Shown here piece by piece: positions 18,701 through 27,521 of a stretch of 64,000 nucleotides of DNA. How positions within the stretch are numbered: the stretch's first letter is position 1; the number at the start of each line of letters is the position of its first letter. Source of the DNA: Vagococcus coleopterorum (GTDB lineage Bacteria > Bacillota > Bacilli > Lactobacillales > Vagococcaceae); the NCBI RefSeq assembly GCF_011303955.1, contig NZ_CP049886.1:186001-250000 (forward strand). Direction: 5' to 3'. A program made the translations under genes and the position numbers. The notes beneath the pieces are model-generated. The model ran no database searches, was not told the DNA's origin, and worked only from the letters and a program-made list of their open reading frames with translations.

Positions 18701-19875
18701 CCAAAAACGTAATCAATCACTTTAGCTGCTGATAACCCATCCTCTAACGAGCAGTACTTATTGTAAAATGCCGTATATTTTTCTGCATGATTGTTATTAG
18801 CAATGTCCTTAATTGTTTCAATTAACTCCTCTGTAGTCCGCACCAGTGGTCCTGGGGCCTCATTAATAAAGTCAAAATAAAAACCTCTCAAGTTTTCTTG
18901 ATAATGCTCTAAATCATATGTAAAGAAAAGTAGCGGTCTTTTAGTATGAGCAAAATCAAACATAACAGAAGAGTAGTCCGTTATACATATATCCGAAATA
19001 ACATATAGTTCTTGAATACTTGGATATGTAGCTACATCAATGATATCCAGTGAATACTGTTTTGAAACATTAATTTTTTGATTAGTTGCAACATGACCTC
19101 GAACAAGGAGAATATAATCATCAGATAGCTCGTCAACAAACTTTTTAAAATCCAATTCTAAATCAAATTTATTCAAAGAATCATCTCTAAAAGTAGGTGC
19201 ATATAAGATTACTTTTCTTGTATCGTTCTGTATTCCTAACTTATATTTAACAATTTCTCCAATTTGTTCTAATTCTACTTCTGATTTATAAAAAATATCA
19301 TTTCTTGGGTAGCCTACCTCTATGACCTCTTTATTATACTTAAATGCACTTCGGAAACATTTTGTTGCATATGAACTTGGAGATACTAAGTAGTCCCATT
19401 GTTCAACTGCGTAGTTAACTCTATCTAAATATGTAGCATCACGACCTACAATATTTGTAATATCATTTTGCATTTTTTTCAAGGGGGTACCGTGCCATGT
19501 TTGGATATATTTGGTACCTTGTCGTTTAGTTAAATACGTTGGGAAATTTTGATTATTTACCCAGTATCCTGCTCTAGCTAAATAATAATAATATTTTATG
19601 CTCAATCTATTAACTATTTTTGTTCTTGGACCCATTTCATAATGACTATTGTTACAAATCCAAACATATTTGAAATTATTATCTCTACTCTGTAATTCAT
19701 CATATAAATCTTTCGGACTGTCACCTATTGACTTTCCTACGTTGCTCTCTAAAACTATTAAATTCGACTTGACTGGCAAAACACGTGACATAAACCAATA
19801 CACTTTTTTCATAATAGGAAAATAGTACTTTCCTGTTCTAAACTTTTTATATATTCTTCTAATAATATTTTTCAA
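15799..19875 (-). CDS. Giant tandem CDP-glycerol glycerophosphotransferase (TagF-type), two catalytic domains
   Basis: A 1358-residue teichoic-acid-type polymerase, cytoplasmic and membrane-peripheral. The N-terminal TagF-like domain (about 35-390) has QTWHGTPLKKM (H128), EVGYPRND, YAPTFRDD and CITDYSSVMFDF. The C-terminal one (about 1000-1340) has FLQHGILGVRD, VSGLSRFDDL, MPTWRES and LITDYSSVGLDF. Between them two similar beta-rich segments (about 418-690 and 716-992) repeat with an offset near 300 residues, for example GLMKIRG and SVLKLRG. TTG start with GAGGCGG upstream. More AT-rich than its neighbours, which fits an accessory wall gene. No other teichoic-acid gene is adjacent. The product polymer is unknown. 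Confidence 0.85.
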   Translation of the reverse strand: MKNIIRRIYKKFRTGKYYFPIMKKVYWFMSRVLPVKSNLIVLESNVGKSIGDSPKDLYDELQSRDNNFKYVWICNNSHYEMGPRTKIVNRLSIKYYYYLARAGYWVNNQNFPTYLTKRQGTKYIQTWHGTPLKKMQNDITNIVGRDATYLDRVNYAVEQWDYLVSPSSYATKCFRSAFKYNKEVIEVGYPRNDIFYKSEVELEQIGEIVKYKLGIQNDTRKVILYAPTFRDDSLNKFDLELDFKKFVDELSDDYILLVRGHVATNQKINVSKQYSLDIIDVATYPSIQELYVISDICITDYSSVMFDFAHTKRPLLFFTYDLEHYQENLRGFYFDFINEAPGPLVRTTEELIETIKDIANNNHAEKYTAFYNKYCSLEDGLSAAKVIDYVFGENGKTNSTNYGKECINREFEKIREYDVRIERGENAIHIQVKNDNRDLVLVNKDKTIVLEKNKANQFVITDIMMMHMQETDMYEVHFFDGNNLRVFNCVGDCLQVVKNDLGEDIGYLFLDNKSQIVISKIKPEKLNSYYKQNKIISMEINQVQDLNIVMEITTKHESIAALTGLMKIRGTEEMQSFSSKIVKCEKNEDTKYITQTIEMTFSVKSFVGDLFDFYMPTIDFYCLINFDEDHGLTHEFRINSPSEKLPTITYTGLNKKILFVLYETLNKKALSARLIEVPLTYYNQVKSSSNELEELPFEILADIKDRCLEQVKDPEVVVTYSKQGIMISKDNSFKGLRLKGNKKMIPMKNQESAFFIKYKDIRRVSNRTGSASIIDESGNPISIGKYTPVNFEDGNYYKFGCNSYSVYKSAKNNLRVGINVEIPSARYLVNQNISEIKSNNGNMEVHIVIRTQWAPIDNISSVLKLRGNKELYINESDLVSAQDLGNGIFENSVILKYSADDIASCANEKERKVYSFDIFDFSFSYSLAGQRLKAVPIRIDYKNLIETSVALDFGNEKLIMFVYPTKVAKKLSAKLTYVETSVYEYYLKSQKVETKENAKLPVILVSEYPHKAQDTGLAYFKYLVDNHSDSYDTYYMISEISKDMKNLSGYEDKLVLYKSKQHVDIFNKADILASSHGTNYLCPVLDVYAKNKLLEKYKIFLQHGILGVRDMSYLYGKDAENPFTNLFIVSSEREKQLVEKDFGYEENEVLVSGLSRFDDLIQKASEVNNEFKKIVIMPTWRESLHNVTAENFQTSEYYKSFSNLLNNSKFRKLAQSNNWEVSFYLHTNFQKFATCFNSNFIKIVKEGEKNVQEFLIESDLLITDYSSVGLDFSLMEKPIIYYQFDEEITNSTNNLVEEFFPGEIVESEEKLIEELETFSRDSKMKAAHFDKLDDLYKYRDTSANDRIYEAMDKRFKRI

Positions 19876-19927
19876 AGAACCGCCTCACTTCTAGTATTTT
19901 CACACTCATTAATGTTGCATCTTCATT

Positions 19928-19936
19928 ATTATACCA
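19928..19936 (-). promoter_or_regulatory. Extended -10 upstream of the large transferase gene
   Basis: TGGTATAAT on the minus strand, about 50 bp before the TTG start. The -35 is weak, as is usual with an extended -10. Confidence 0.5.
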
Positions 19937-20044
19937 ACAACTTGAATGCTTTAAAAGTGAAATATTCGTTCCACTAATGGTTTAAACAGAGCCTAAGCCG
20001 CCGACTTATCAACACCTAAAACATACATTATATAATTAAAACAA

Positions 20045-20782
20045 TTAGTAACTAACTCTATCTAAAAACAATCCCTGTGCTGGAACAGTATGCCCTGCTT
20101 TCTGGCGATCTTTTTGATTTAAAATTTCTTCTATAGCAGACACTTCTTTAGTCCCGTCGCCAACTTCCAACAACGTGCCCACTATAATTCTAACCATATT
20201 GTACAAGAACCCTTCACCTGTGAAGGTAAAAGTAATCATTTCATCCTTAGTGGCAATCTTTGCAGATGTAATGGTTCTTATTGTTGATTTTTTTGTTTTC
20301 TTCAATGATGAAAAACCAATGAAATCATGTTCGCCAATTAAAAATTCACATGCTTCATTGATTTTTTCTAAGTCTAAATTATTAGCATAATGATAACTAT
20401 GATTTCTGTGTAGGGCTGTTGGAACTTCAGAATTCCAAACTTGATAACTATATTGTTTACTTTTAGCATTATATCTGGCATGAAACCTTTCAGGAACCTC
20501 TACAATCTCCTTGATCACAATATCGTTAGGGAGTTGATTATTCAAAAATAGTTGCATTTTTTCAACGGTCATTTTTGACTCTGTTTTAAAATTAGCCACT
20601 TGCCCATAAGCATGTGTTCCAGCATCCGTTCTACCTGATCCAACAATTTCAATCGTTTCATCCGTCATTTGGTTCAGCACTGTTTCAATTTTTCCTTGGA
20701 TTGTTTTATCTGAATCACCCAGACGTTGCCAACCTAAGTATTTCTTACCATCATATTCGATGGTTAATTTAATATTTCTCAT
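20045..20782 (-). CDS. truA: tRNA pseudouridine(38-40) synthase
   Basis: Converts uridines 38-40 of tRNA anticodon arms to pseudouridine. The catalytic Asp is D53 in GSGRTDAGTHA. 245 residues from the ATG at 20782, which has AGAGGAGAC before it; the longer frame from 20818 would overlap rlmH. It lies 13 bp behind rlmH and is probably cotranscribed with it. Confidence 0.94.
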   Translation of the reverse strand: MRNIKLTIEYDGKKYLGWQRLGDSDKTIQGKIETVLNQMTDETIEIVGSGRTDAGTHAYGQVANFKTESKMTVEKMQLFLNNQLPNDIVIKEIVEVPERFHARYNAKSKQYSYQVWNSEVPTALHRNHSYHYANNLDLEKINEACEFLIGEHDFIGFSSLKKTKKSTIRTITSAKIATKDEMITFTFTGEGFLYNMVRIIVGTLLEVGDGTKEVSAIEEILNQKDRQKAGHTVPAQGLFLDRVSY

Positions 20783-20795
20783 GATTTTGTCTCCT

Positions 20796-21275
20796 CTATT
20801 TATGATAGGCATGCCCATTAATAATTCTAAAACAACGGTAAATTTGTTCTGTTAAAATTAGACGCATTAACTGATGGGGATAGGTTACTCGACCAAATGA
20901 AATCGTCTGATTACAGCGTTTCATGACAGCCTCTGACAAACCTAAAGATCCACCAATCACAAAAGTAATCGTGCTTTTACCAGACACAGTTGCTTGGTCA
21001 ATCACTTTGGCAAATGCTTCTGACGTGTAGTCTTTACCATTAATAGCTAGGGCGAATACAAAATCCCCTTCGCCTACTTTACTTAAAATACGCTCGCCTT
21101 CTTTTACTTTAATCCCAATCATTTCTGCTTCACTCAAGGTTTCTGGTGCTTTTTCGTCAGGCACTTCAATGATTTCAAACTTGCAATATTTACTTAAACG
21201 CTTAGCATATTCTTCAATGCCTTGTTTCAAATATTTTTCTTTTAATTTACCAACTGCTATTATTTTTACTTTCAT
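20796..21275 (-). CDS. rlmH: 23S rRNA pseudouridine-1915 N3-methyltransferase
   Basis: SPOUT methyltransferase acting on 23S rRNA helix 69 of assembled 70S ribosomes. 159 residues is the standard size. The knot region is [19 protein letters not shown] and the C-terminus [22 protein letters not shown] is almost invariant in the family. The position beside htrA and walJ is the common Firmicutes arrangement. Confidence 0.95.
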   Translation of the reverse strand: MKVKIIAVGKLKEKYLKQGIEEYAKRLSKYCKFEIIEVPDEKAPETLSEAEMIGIKVKEGERILSKVGEGDFVFALAINGKDYTSEAFAKVIDQATVSGKSTITFVIGGSLGLSEAVMKRCNQTISFGRVTYPHQLMRLILTEQIYRCFRIINGHAYHK

Positions 21276-21313
21276 TTATACAATCCGCCTTTATTAACTA
21301 ATCTCATCATTTA

Positions 21314-21342
21314 ATAGTAAGCTATTTTTAACAGAAAACCAA
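21314..21342 (-). promoter_or_regulatory. Candidate promoter of rlmH-truA
   Basis: TTGGTT, exact 17-bp spacer, TACTAT on the minus strand. Confidence 0.45.
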
Positions 21343-21453
21343 CTTTTCTCTCAGACTTTTTCAATCTTCTGACAATTATTCTTCACAAAAAAATCAAAGT
21401 AAGTTATTAGACTTATCCCGTTCACTAAATGTATACTATAAGTAGTTAATATT

Positions 21454-21481
21454 AAAAGGAGGTAGGCTTCGGCCGACACTT
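21454..21481 (+). promoter_or_regulatory. Unusual htrA ribosome site bridged by a UUCG hairpin
   Basis: A strong Shine-Dalgarno AAAAGGAGG (21454-21462) lies 19 bases before the ATG, too far for normal initiation. The bases between fold as GTAGGC-TTCG-GCCGAC (21462-21477), a UUCG tetraloop stem with one A-G mismatch. If it folds, the effective spacing drops to about 4-5 bases. No in-frame start exists nearer to the Shine-Dalgarno. Confidence 0.6.
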
Positions 21482-22738
21482 ATGACTGAAATAAAAGATG
21501 TAACACCTAACAAAAAGAAAAACAAAAATTCCACTTCTTTAAAACGACTACTAGTTGGTATCCTCGGCGGCGTAATCGGAACTGCTTTAACTCTCGGTCT
21601 GGGATACGGTTTCTTAAAACCGGTTTTAACAGATCGCAATCCATCTGTGCCAAATACGGCTAAAACGGATGTGAAAAAACGTGATTATACCGTAATTGGA
21701 GATGTATCAAAAGCCGTTGAAACAGTTCAAGATGCGGTTGTATCTGTTGTTAATTTACAAAAGAAAGAACAATTAAATGATTTTGGCCGTTTCTTCGGGG
21801 AAGACTTAGTCGATCCTAACGACAAAGATGATGATGCTTTACAAGCTAACAGCGAAGGTAGCGGTGTAATCTATCGTAAAGATGGTGGTGATGCTTACGT
21901 CGTTACTAACAATCATGTTGTGGAAGGTTCTGACGCGTTAGAAGTTTTATTAAACGATGGGACAAAAGTTCCCGGCGAACTTGTCGGTCATGATAGTTAT
22001 ACTGATTTAGCTGTTATTAAAATTGCTAGCAAAGATGTCAAAGCCACTGCTGAATTTGGTGATTCTGACAGCTTAAAAGTTGGCGAACCAGCAATTGCAA
22101 TCGGTTCACCACTTGGTTCCGTTTATGCAAACAGTGCTACTCAAGGTATCATCTCCGCTAAGAATCGTGAAATTACAAATCAAACAGAAAAAGGTGAACC
22201 TGTCAGCATTAATGCTTTACAAACAGATGCTGCCATCAACCCTGGTAACTCTGGTGGTCCACTAATCAATATCGCAGGCCAAGTAATCGGTATTAACTCA
22301 ATTAAAATCTCAGCAGCTTCTAGCGGTGTCTCTGCTGAAGGAATGGGCTTCTCAATTCCAAGTAATGATGTTGTCGCAATCATTAGCCAACTTGAAAAAG
22401 ATGGTAAAGTATCGCGCCCAACACTTGGTATAACGATGAGTGACTTATCATTGATCACAAAAGACAGCCAAGAAAATATTCTAAAAGTACCAGCTGATAT
22501 TACAACTGGTGTGATTATTCGTAGCGTCGGTGCGGCAACGCCTGCTGAAAAAGCTGGCTTACAACAATATGATGTGATTGTCGAAATAGATGGTGATGCT
22601 ATTGAAACAGGAACTGATTTACAGTCTTTACTGTATAAGAAAAAAGTTGGCGATAAAATCTCAGTTACTTTCTACCGTGAAGCAGAGAAGAAAACAACAA
22701 CAGTTGATTTAGTCGTTGAACAATCAAGAGAGAAATAA
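21482..22738 (+). CDS. htrA: HtrA/DegP-like membrane serine protease
   Basis: Surface quality-control protease. One N-terminal membrane anchor (about 22-45) places the protease domain outside. The catalytic triad is H145 in TNNHVVEG, D175 in SYTDLAVIK and S257 in NPGNSGGPL. A single PDZ domain follows (about 310-410). 418 residues is typical. It is divergent from rlmH and convergent with the wal operon, whose promoter it does not share. Ends in a strong terminator. Confidence 0.95.
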   Translation: MTEIKDVTPNKKKNKNSTSLKRLLVGILGGVIGTALTLGLGYGFLKPVLTDRNPSVPNTAKTDVKKRDYTVIGDVSKAVETVQDAVVSVVNLQKKEQLNDFGRFFGEDLVDPNDKDDDALQANSEGSGVIYRKDGGDAYVVTNNHVVEGSDALEVLLNDGTKVPGELVGHDSYTDLAVIKIASKDVKATAEFGDSDSLKVGEPAIAIGSPLGSVYANSATQGIISAKNREITNQTEKGEPVSINALQTDAAINPGNSGGPLINIAGQVIGINSIKISAASSGVSAEGMGFSIPSNDVVAIISQLEKDGKVSRPTLGITMSDLSLITKDSQENILKVPADITTGVIIRSVGAATPAEKAGLQQYDVIVEIDGDAIETGTDLQSLLYKKKVGDKISVTFYREAEKKTTTVDLVVEQSREK

Positions 22739-22742
22739 CAAA

Positions 22743-22771
22743 AAAGACTTAGCTAATTAGCTAAGTCTTTT
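22743..22771. terminator. Bidirectional terminator between htrA and walJ
   Basis: Near-perfect palindrome AAAAGACTTAGCT / AGCTAAGTCTTTT around AATT, with T-runs on both strands. Confidence 0.9.
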
Positions 22772-23578
22772 TTATATTCTAAATAATTCTGTCGCTTGAT
22801 CAGGATCGGTGTCATAAATCATAAATTCATGCCCAACTCCTAGATTTTTCTCATACAAGGTGTTTTCCATTGTCATGTGAGCAATTTCTTTCAAGTTATT
22901 CTCACGGCTTAAATGACCTAAATAAATGCGTTTAGTTTTATCGCCTAAGACATCTGCTGCAACCAAGGCTCCATCTTCATTCGACATATGACCTTTGTCA
23001 CCTAGAATACGTTGTTTCAAGCTCCACGGGTAACTTCCCATTCGCAACATACCTAGATCATGGTTACTTTCAATTAAATAGCCATCTGCATTACGGATAA
23101 CCCCGCGAACATTTTCGCTACAATAGCCGGTATCGGTTAAGACCACAAATGATTTATTGTCTTTTTGAAAAGTATAAAACTGCGGCTCTGCAGCATCATG
23201 GGAAACCCCAAAACTCTCCACATCGATATCGCCAAACGTTAGGCGCTTACCTAAATCAAAATGATGTTTATGTTCAGCCTTAATCTCACCAATATTATTA
23301 GCCATCGCTTGCCATGTTTTATCATTAGCAAAGACATCAATCCCATACTTACGAGATAAAACACCCACGCCATGAATATGATCTTTATGTTCATGTGTGA
23401 CTAAAATAGCATCTAAATCTTCAGGTTTGCGGTTAATTTCACCTAATAGACTAGTGATTTTCTTGCCGCTTAAGCCAGCATCGACTAGTAGTTTCTTTTC
23501 TTTTGTCTCAACATAAAGTGAATTTCCAGAGCTCCCACTGGCAAGAACACTGACTTTAAATCCATTTTCGTTTTCCAC
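22772..23578 (-). CDS. walJ: Metallo-beta-lactamase fold protein WalJ (YycJ)
   Basis: Metal-dependent hydrolase/nuclease of the Wal operon. Metal ligands appear in VTHEHKDHIHG, in the following His/Asp motifs (GVSHDAAEP, VLTDTGY) and in GHLSREN. 268 residues. GTG start with AGGAGG nine bases upstream. Last gene of walRKHIJ; 16 bp after walI. Confidence 0.92.
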   Translation of the reverse strand: MENENGFKVSVLASGSSGNSLYVETKEKKLLVDAGLSGKKITSLLGEINRKPEDLDAILVTHEHKDHIHGVGVLSRKYGIDVFANDKTWQAMANNIGEIKAEHKHHFDLGKRLTFGDIDVESFGVSHDAAEPQFYTFQKDNKSFVVLTDTGYCSENVRGVIRNADGYLIESNHDLGMLRMGSYPWSLKQRILGDKGHMSNEDGALVAADVLGDKTKRIYLGHLSRENNLKEIAHMTMENTLYEKNLGVGHEFMIYDTDPDQATELFRI

Positions 23579-23594
23579 GTCTTGCCACCTCCTT

Positions 23595-24392
23595 TTATTC
23601 TGATTCTTTTACATCTGAAATGTTAGCTGTGAAAACCGTATTAGCAAAGGCATTGACCCGTTCAACACGGGAATTCTTTTTCTCATCTTCCAGCCAAACG
23701 AACCATGTCGGAATGTAAACATTCTTTCCACGAACGGTAAAAATTTTAGAGTAGCCTAGTAACGTTTCTTTAATTTTACCTTCATACGGAATTTTATTTG
23801 CGATATAAAGTGTTTCAATCGCTTCTTTTTCACTGACTGCTTCTTGCTTTTCACGCAGCGGTTCAATATTATCAATATGGCTTTGAGTAAACTTGCCAAA
23901 AGAATGATATGACTTGTCCGCTTCTGTTACTTCCATTTCCAGCATAGCGGTTTCATCAAAGAATGGGACTTCTTCAAAACCTTGAGCCATAATCTTTCTT
24001 TCAGGTGTCGAGGCTGCTTTTAAATAATATTGATAGTCTTCAAAATTTGTCACACGATTATTATTTTTTAAAAAGATCTCGATATCTTTTTTTGGATCAT
24101 CTGAAACGGGTAATTTACCTGGTCCACTTTCACCAACTTTAACATCTAGAGTTTCATTATCTTTTTTAAAGTAAGTCGTTTCACCACTCAAATAGTAGCC
24201 GCCATGTTTCCGTTCGGAAAAGTCTTGCTGATACGTTATTTTATCCTTTTTCAAACGTGATTCTATTGTTGATTGGCTGTTCATTTGACGTTGCGCATCT
24301 TTTCCATTCCCTTGTTTAAAGGTTGTTAACAAGAAAATATTTAACGTTAAAAAGGCACATAAGAAAATAATTTCAATTCGTTTAAAATCCAT
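23595..24392 (-). CDS. walI: Two-component system regulatory protein WalI (YycI)
   Basis: Single-pass membrane protein that, with WalH, modulates the WalK kinase. The N-terminal anchor is IIFLCAFLTLNIFLLTTF, and the rest is extracellular. 265 residues. Its ATG overlaps the walH stop in TAATG, so translation is coupled. Confidence 0.9.
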   Translation of the reverse strand: MDFKRIEIIFLCAFLTLNIFLLTTFKQGNGKDAQRQMNSQSTIESRLKKDKITYQQDFSERKHGGYYLSGETTYFKKDNETLDVKVGESGPGKLPVSDDPKKDIEIFLKNNNRVTNFEDYQYYLKAASTPERKIMAQGFEEVPFFDETAMLEMEVTEADKSYHSFGKFTQSHIDNIEPLREKQEAVSEKEAIETLYIANKIPYEGKIKETLLGYSKIFTVRGKNVYIPTWFVWLEDEKKNSRVERVNAFANTVFTANISDVKESE

Positions 24393-25690
24393 TATTCTCC
24401 CCCCTTTGTCACTCGTTCAATCACTTGTTCGATACTTTCCCAGACGTCATTTGTCTTAACATACCATTCTGGTGTCAAATCAACAACTTGTTTGGTTTCT
24501 TGATTACTCAACCAAGTATAGCCAATTTGCAACCCCTGAATGTCTTTTTGGGCAATACCATAGTTATTTAATAACATCACTGCCTCTTTAGTCGTTGATA
24601 AGGTTACCTCTTCTTTTGATGGAATCGGCACTTGGATTGTTTCTTGGTTTGTTTCAATATGCAAGCCCTTATCTTTTTTAGTGAATTCTAACCGCCCTTT
24701 GGTATCATCACTAAAGACCGGGTAACCTTCTACATAATTACGATATGTAACAGCTTCTTCTGTCCCTTCAAAATACCGCAATGTCCCAAATGAATTTCCA
24801 ATATTTTTCACAAAAAAGAAACTATCTTCTACAAATGTTTCTGTGCCATATGCCGAGTCTACTTCTTTTCCAAGTAAGCCATTATAACTGATTTCACCTG
24901 TATCGTACTTAACGTTAAACGTATTTCCAGCAGGACTGGCTAGATTTACATCCCGATCTGTTGGATCATCGTTGTTTGATACTAGTTCATCTGTTTCTAA
25001 GAAAAAGGCTTGCGAAAAGAGGCTATATGACTGTGTCGCTAAAATGTAACTATATTTCGGTAAATTTATCGGTTTAGAAAACTCATAATACACAGGTAAA
25101 ATACTGTCATCATGATTCACTTCAATATAGTTGTTCTTCTCATTCTTCAAAATTTTTTCATATTGCGAACTATCATCTGATAAAGGTAATTCATAAATAA
25201 CATGGTTGTCTTCGTCTAAAAAGGCAACTTCTTTGTCCTCTAAGGAAACAGCAATTCTACGAAACGTTAATTTATTATCTAACTCGTTAGGAATCGGCAT
25301 CTCATTCATTTTTAGAAAATATAATAAAGATAAGTCATCTGACATTGATAAATCGAAAGAATTTTTACGGTCTACTAATTCGATCTTTTTGCCATCAAGT
25401 AACTCTGTTTTCTTACCGATAACATCTTTCACCAACAGGCGACTTAACTCTTGAATTTCTCTTTCCTTATTTGTATACAAGTGTTTACCATCTTGATCTT
25501 GATAAACTAGTTTTACAGGTAGAAATATATCAGTTGGGTGTTTGGCCGAACTCGATTGCTCTGTATTACTCGTTTGACGTTTAGCTACCTGCTTATTACC
25601 GGAGTTATTCCAAATTTTCCAAGTTAGGAAAAGACTTAGTAGAATCATTAGAACTAGGCTAACACGTATGATTTTTTCCATAAGTTTCAT
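24392..25690 (-). CDS. walH: Two-component system regulatory protein WalH (YycH)
   Basis: Membrane-anchored extracellular partner of WalI and WalK. It has one N-terminal helix (VSLVLMILLSLFLTWKIW) and a large external domain with a typical YycH start (LPVKLVYQD). The ATG at 25690 overlaps the walK stop (TAATG), indicating coupling. A GTG at 25699 is an alternative start three codons earlier, also close to AAGGAG. Confidence 0.9.
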   Translation of the reverse strand: MKLMEKIIRVSLVLMILLSLFLTWKIWNNSGNKQVAKRQTSNTEQSSSAKHPTDIFLPVKLVYQDQDGKHLYTNKEREIQELSRLLVKDVIGKKTELLDGKKIELVDRKNSFDLSMSDDLSLLYFLKMNEMPIPNELDNKLTFRRIAVSLEDKEVAFLDEDNHVIYELPLSDDSSQYEKILKNEKNNYIEVNHDDSILPVYYEFSKPINLPKYSYILATQSYSLFSQAFFLETDELVSNNDDPTDRDVNLASPAGNTFNVKYDTGEISYNGLLGKEVDSAYGTETFVEDSFFFVKNIGNSFGTLRYFEGTEEAVTYRNYVEGYPVFSDDTKGRLEFTKKDKGLHIETNQETIQVPIPSKEEVTLSTTKEAVMLLNNYGIAQKDIQGLQIGYTWLSNQETKQVVDLTPEWYVKTNDVWESIEQVIERVTKGGE

Positions 25691-27510
25691 TAGTCCCACT
25701 CATCTCCTTCGATTTCTTCATATGGTAATGACACGTAGAACGTTGAGCCTTTACCTTCGACACTTTCTGCCCAGATAGTTCCACCATGATCGGTAATCAC
25801 CTCTTTAGAAATAGCTAGTCCCAAACCAGAACCACCCATTGCACGTGAGCGTGCTTTATCTACACGGAAGAAACGATCAAAGACGCGACGCACATCTTTT
25901 TTAGGAATACCCATTCCTTGATCACTAATGCTAATAATGACATTATTATGCGTTTCTAATAGACGACACGTAATTTGACCACCATCAGGAGAATACTTCA
26001 GTGCGTTATTCATTAAGTTATCTAACACTTGAATGATTTTATCTGGGTCGATATCTAACCAAATACTGCGCTGTGTAAATTCTTTTTTAATCGTATAATT
26101 GCGATTTTCGCTTTTAATCATCATTTCAAAGCGTTCAATCACGTAATTTACTAATTCATTTAAATTCACCAACTCTAACTCTAGTGGACTACGTTGTGAG
26201 TCCATTCTTGAAAGGTTTAGCAAATCATTAATCATCTTAATCATGCGATCCGCTTCTACTAGCGAAACATTTAAGAATTTGGGAGCAATTTTAGGGTCTT
26301 CCCATGCCCCGTCAGCTAAAGCTTCTAAATAACTTCGCATACTTGTTAACGGCGTTCTTAATTCATGAGATACATTGGATACAAACTCACGACGCTCACG
26401 TTCATTTTTTTCTTGTTCTGTGACATCATGCAAGACACAAACTAAACCACTAATGAATCCCGACTCACGACGAATCATGGCAAAGTCAGCTTGTAATACT
26501 GTTTGTTCATCTTTTAAATTATCAATCGTAATCATTTTTTCAGAATGACCTTCTAGTAATTCACGTAATGTATAATCCTCTTGAATACCTAATAAGTCTA
26601 AGATTGACTTTCCAACACTATTTTCTTCAGGAGATCCTAGTAACATCGTCGCCTTGTCATTAATAATAATAACTTTTCCGCGACGATCTGTGGCAATCAC
26701 ACCATCTGTCATATGTGACAAGACACTATCTAAACGGTGGCGTTCAGCCTCTAACGTTTCTTGAGAATCTTCTACTCGAACAGATAACTCGTTAAATGTC
26801 TGAGCAAGTTGTCCTAGTTCATCTTGACCATGCACTTCTAGCACACCTGAATAGTCACCCTGCGCCACTCTTTGAGCTTGTTGTTGCATTTCTCCAATAG
26901 GCTTTGTAATCGTTCTAGCAACGAGCATCGCCACACCTAACGAGATCGCCATGGCGATCATCGAAGCAGTAAAGAAAATCATCGCTGTATCACTGACTTC
27001 GTTGTAGCGACTTTCAATATCACTCTTCACATACAGCCCACCAATGACGGCATCGCCGGTTTGTGATTTAATTTGCTGAACATTGATATAAACGCGTCGA
27101 CCTGAATCTTTATCCTCTTCTTCATGACGTTTCTCAGTGAAGTCATTCAATGCTGCAATATCATTTTTTTGTCCAATTACTGATTGCTGGTTCACATCAC
27201 TGGTCGCACGAACAATCCCTTTATCATCTACCACACGAACTTCAAAGATGTCATTTTTAGCAAAACTAATAACCATGCGCTTCAACGCTGCATCGCTTTC
27301 AGCTTCATTGGCGGATAGCTCACCGCTTAAATTAGCTGCCAACAATTCAACTTGTGAATTCATGGTATCTTCAAATGATGTAATTGTATTTTTTTCCAAT
27401 TCACGTATAAAAATAGCCCCGATGATTTCCACTGAAATTAGTAGCAGCAGGACAAACACCATGGCTATTTTAAAATGAACAGATTGGAAAAACTTAATCT
27501 TTTTTCCCAT
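25690..27510 (-). CDS. walK: Essential cell-wall sensor histidine kinase WalK
   Basis: Membrane histidine kinase that controls cell-wall hydrolase genes through WalR. Order: TM1 (about 12-34), an extracellular sensor of about 140 residues, TM2 (about 174-197), HAMP, PAS (about 258-365), HisKA with phospho-His H381 in SNVSHELRTPLTSM, and HATPase with DQGMGIP and GGSGLGLAISKE. The large external domain is as in bacilli, staphylococci and enterococci and unlike the streptococcal form, which lacks it. 11 bp behind walR. Confidence 0.96.
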   Translation of the reverse strand: MGKKIKFFQSVHFKIAMVFVLLLLISVEIIGAIFIRELEKNTITSFEDTMNSQVELLAANLSGELSANEAESDAALKRMVISFAKNDIFEVRVVDDKGIVRATSDVNQQSVIGQKNDIAALNDFTEKRHEEEDKDSGRRVYINVQQIKSQTGDAVIGGLYVKSDIESRYNEVSDTAMIFFTASMIAMAISLGVAMLVARTITKPIGEMQQQAQRVAQGDYSGVLEVHGQDELGQLAQTFNELSVRVEDSQETLEAERHRLDSVLSHMTDGVIATDRRGKVIIINDKATMLLGSPEENSVGKSILDLLGIQEDYTLRELLEGHSEKMITIDNLKDEQTVLQADFAMIRRESGFISGLVCVLHDVTEQEKNERERREFVSNVSHELRTPLTSMRSYLEALADGAWEDPKIAPKFLNVSLVEADRMIKMINDLLNLSRMDSQRSPLELELVNLNELVNYVIERFEMMIKSENRNYTIKKEFTQRSIWLDIDPDKIIQVLDNLMNNALKYSPDGGQITCRLLETHNNVIISISDQGMGIPKKDVRRVFDRFFRVDKARSRAMGGSGLGLAISKEVITDHGGTIWAESVEGKGSTFYVSLPYEEIEGDEWD

Positions 27511-27521
27511 CTCTTATACTC

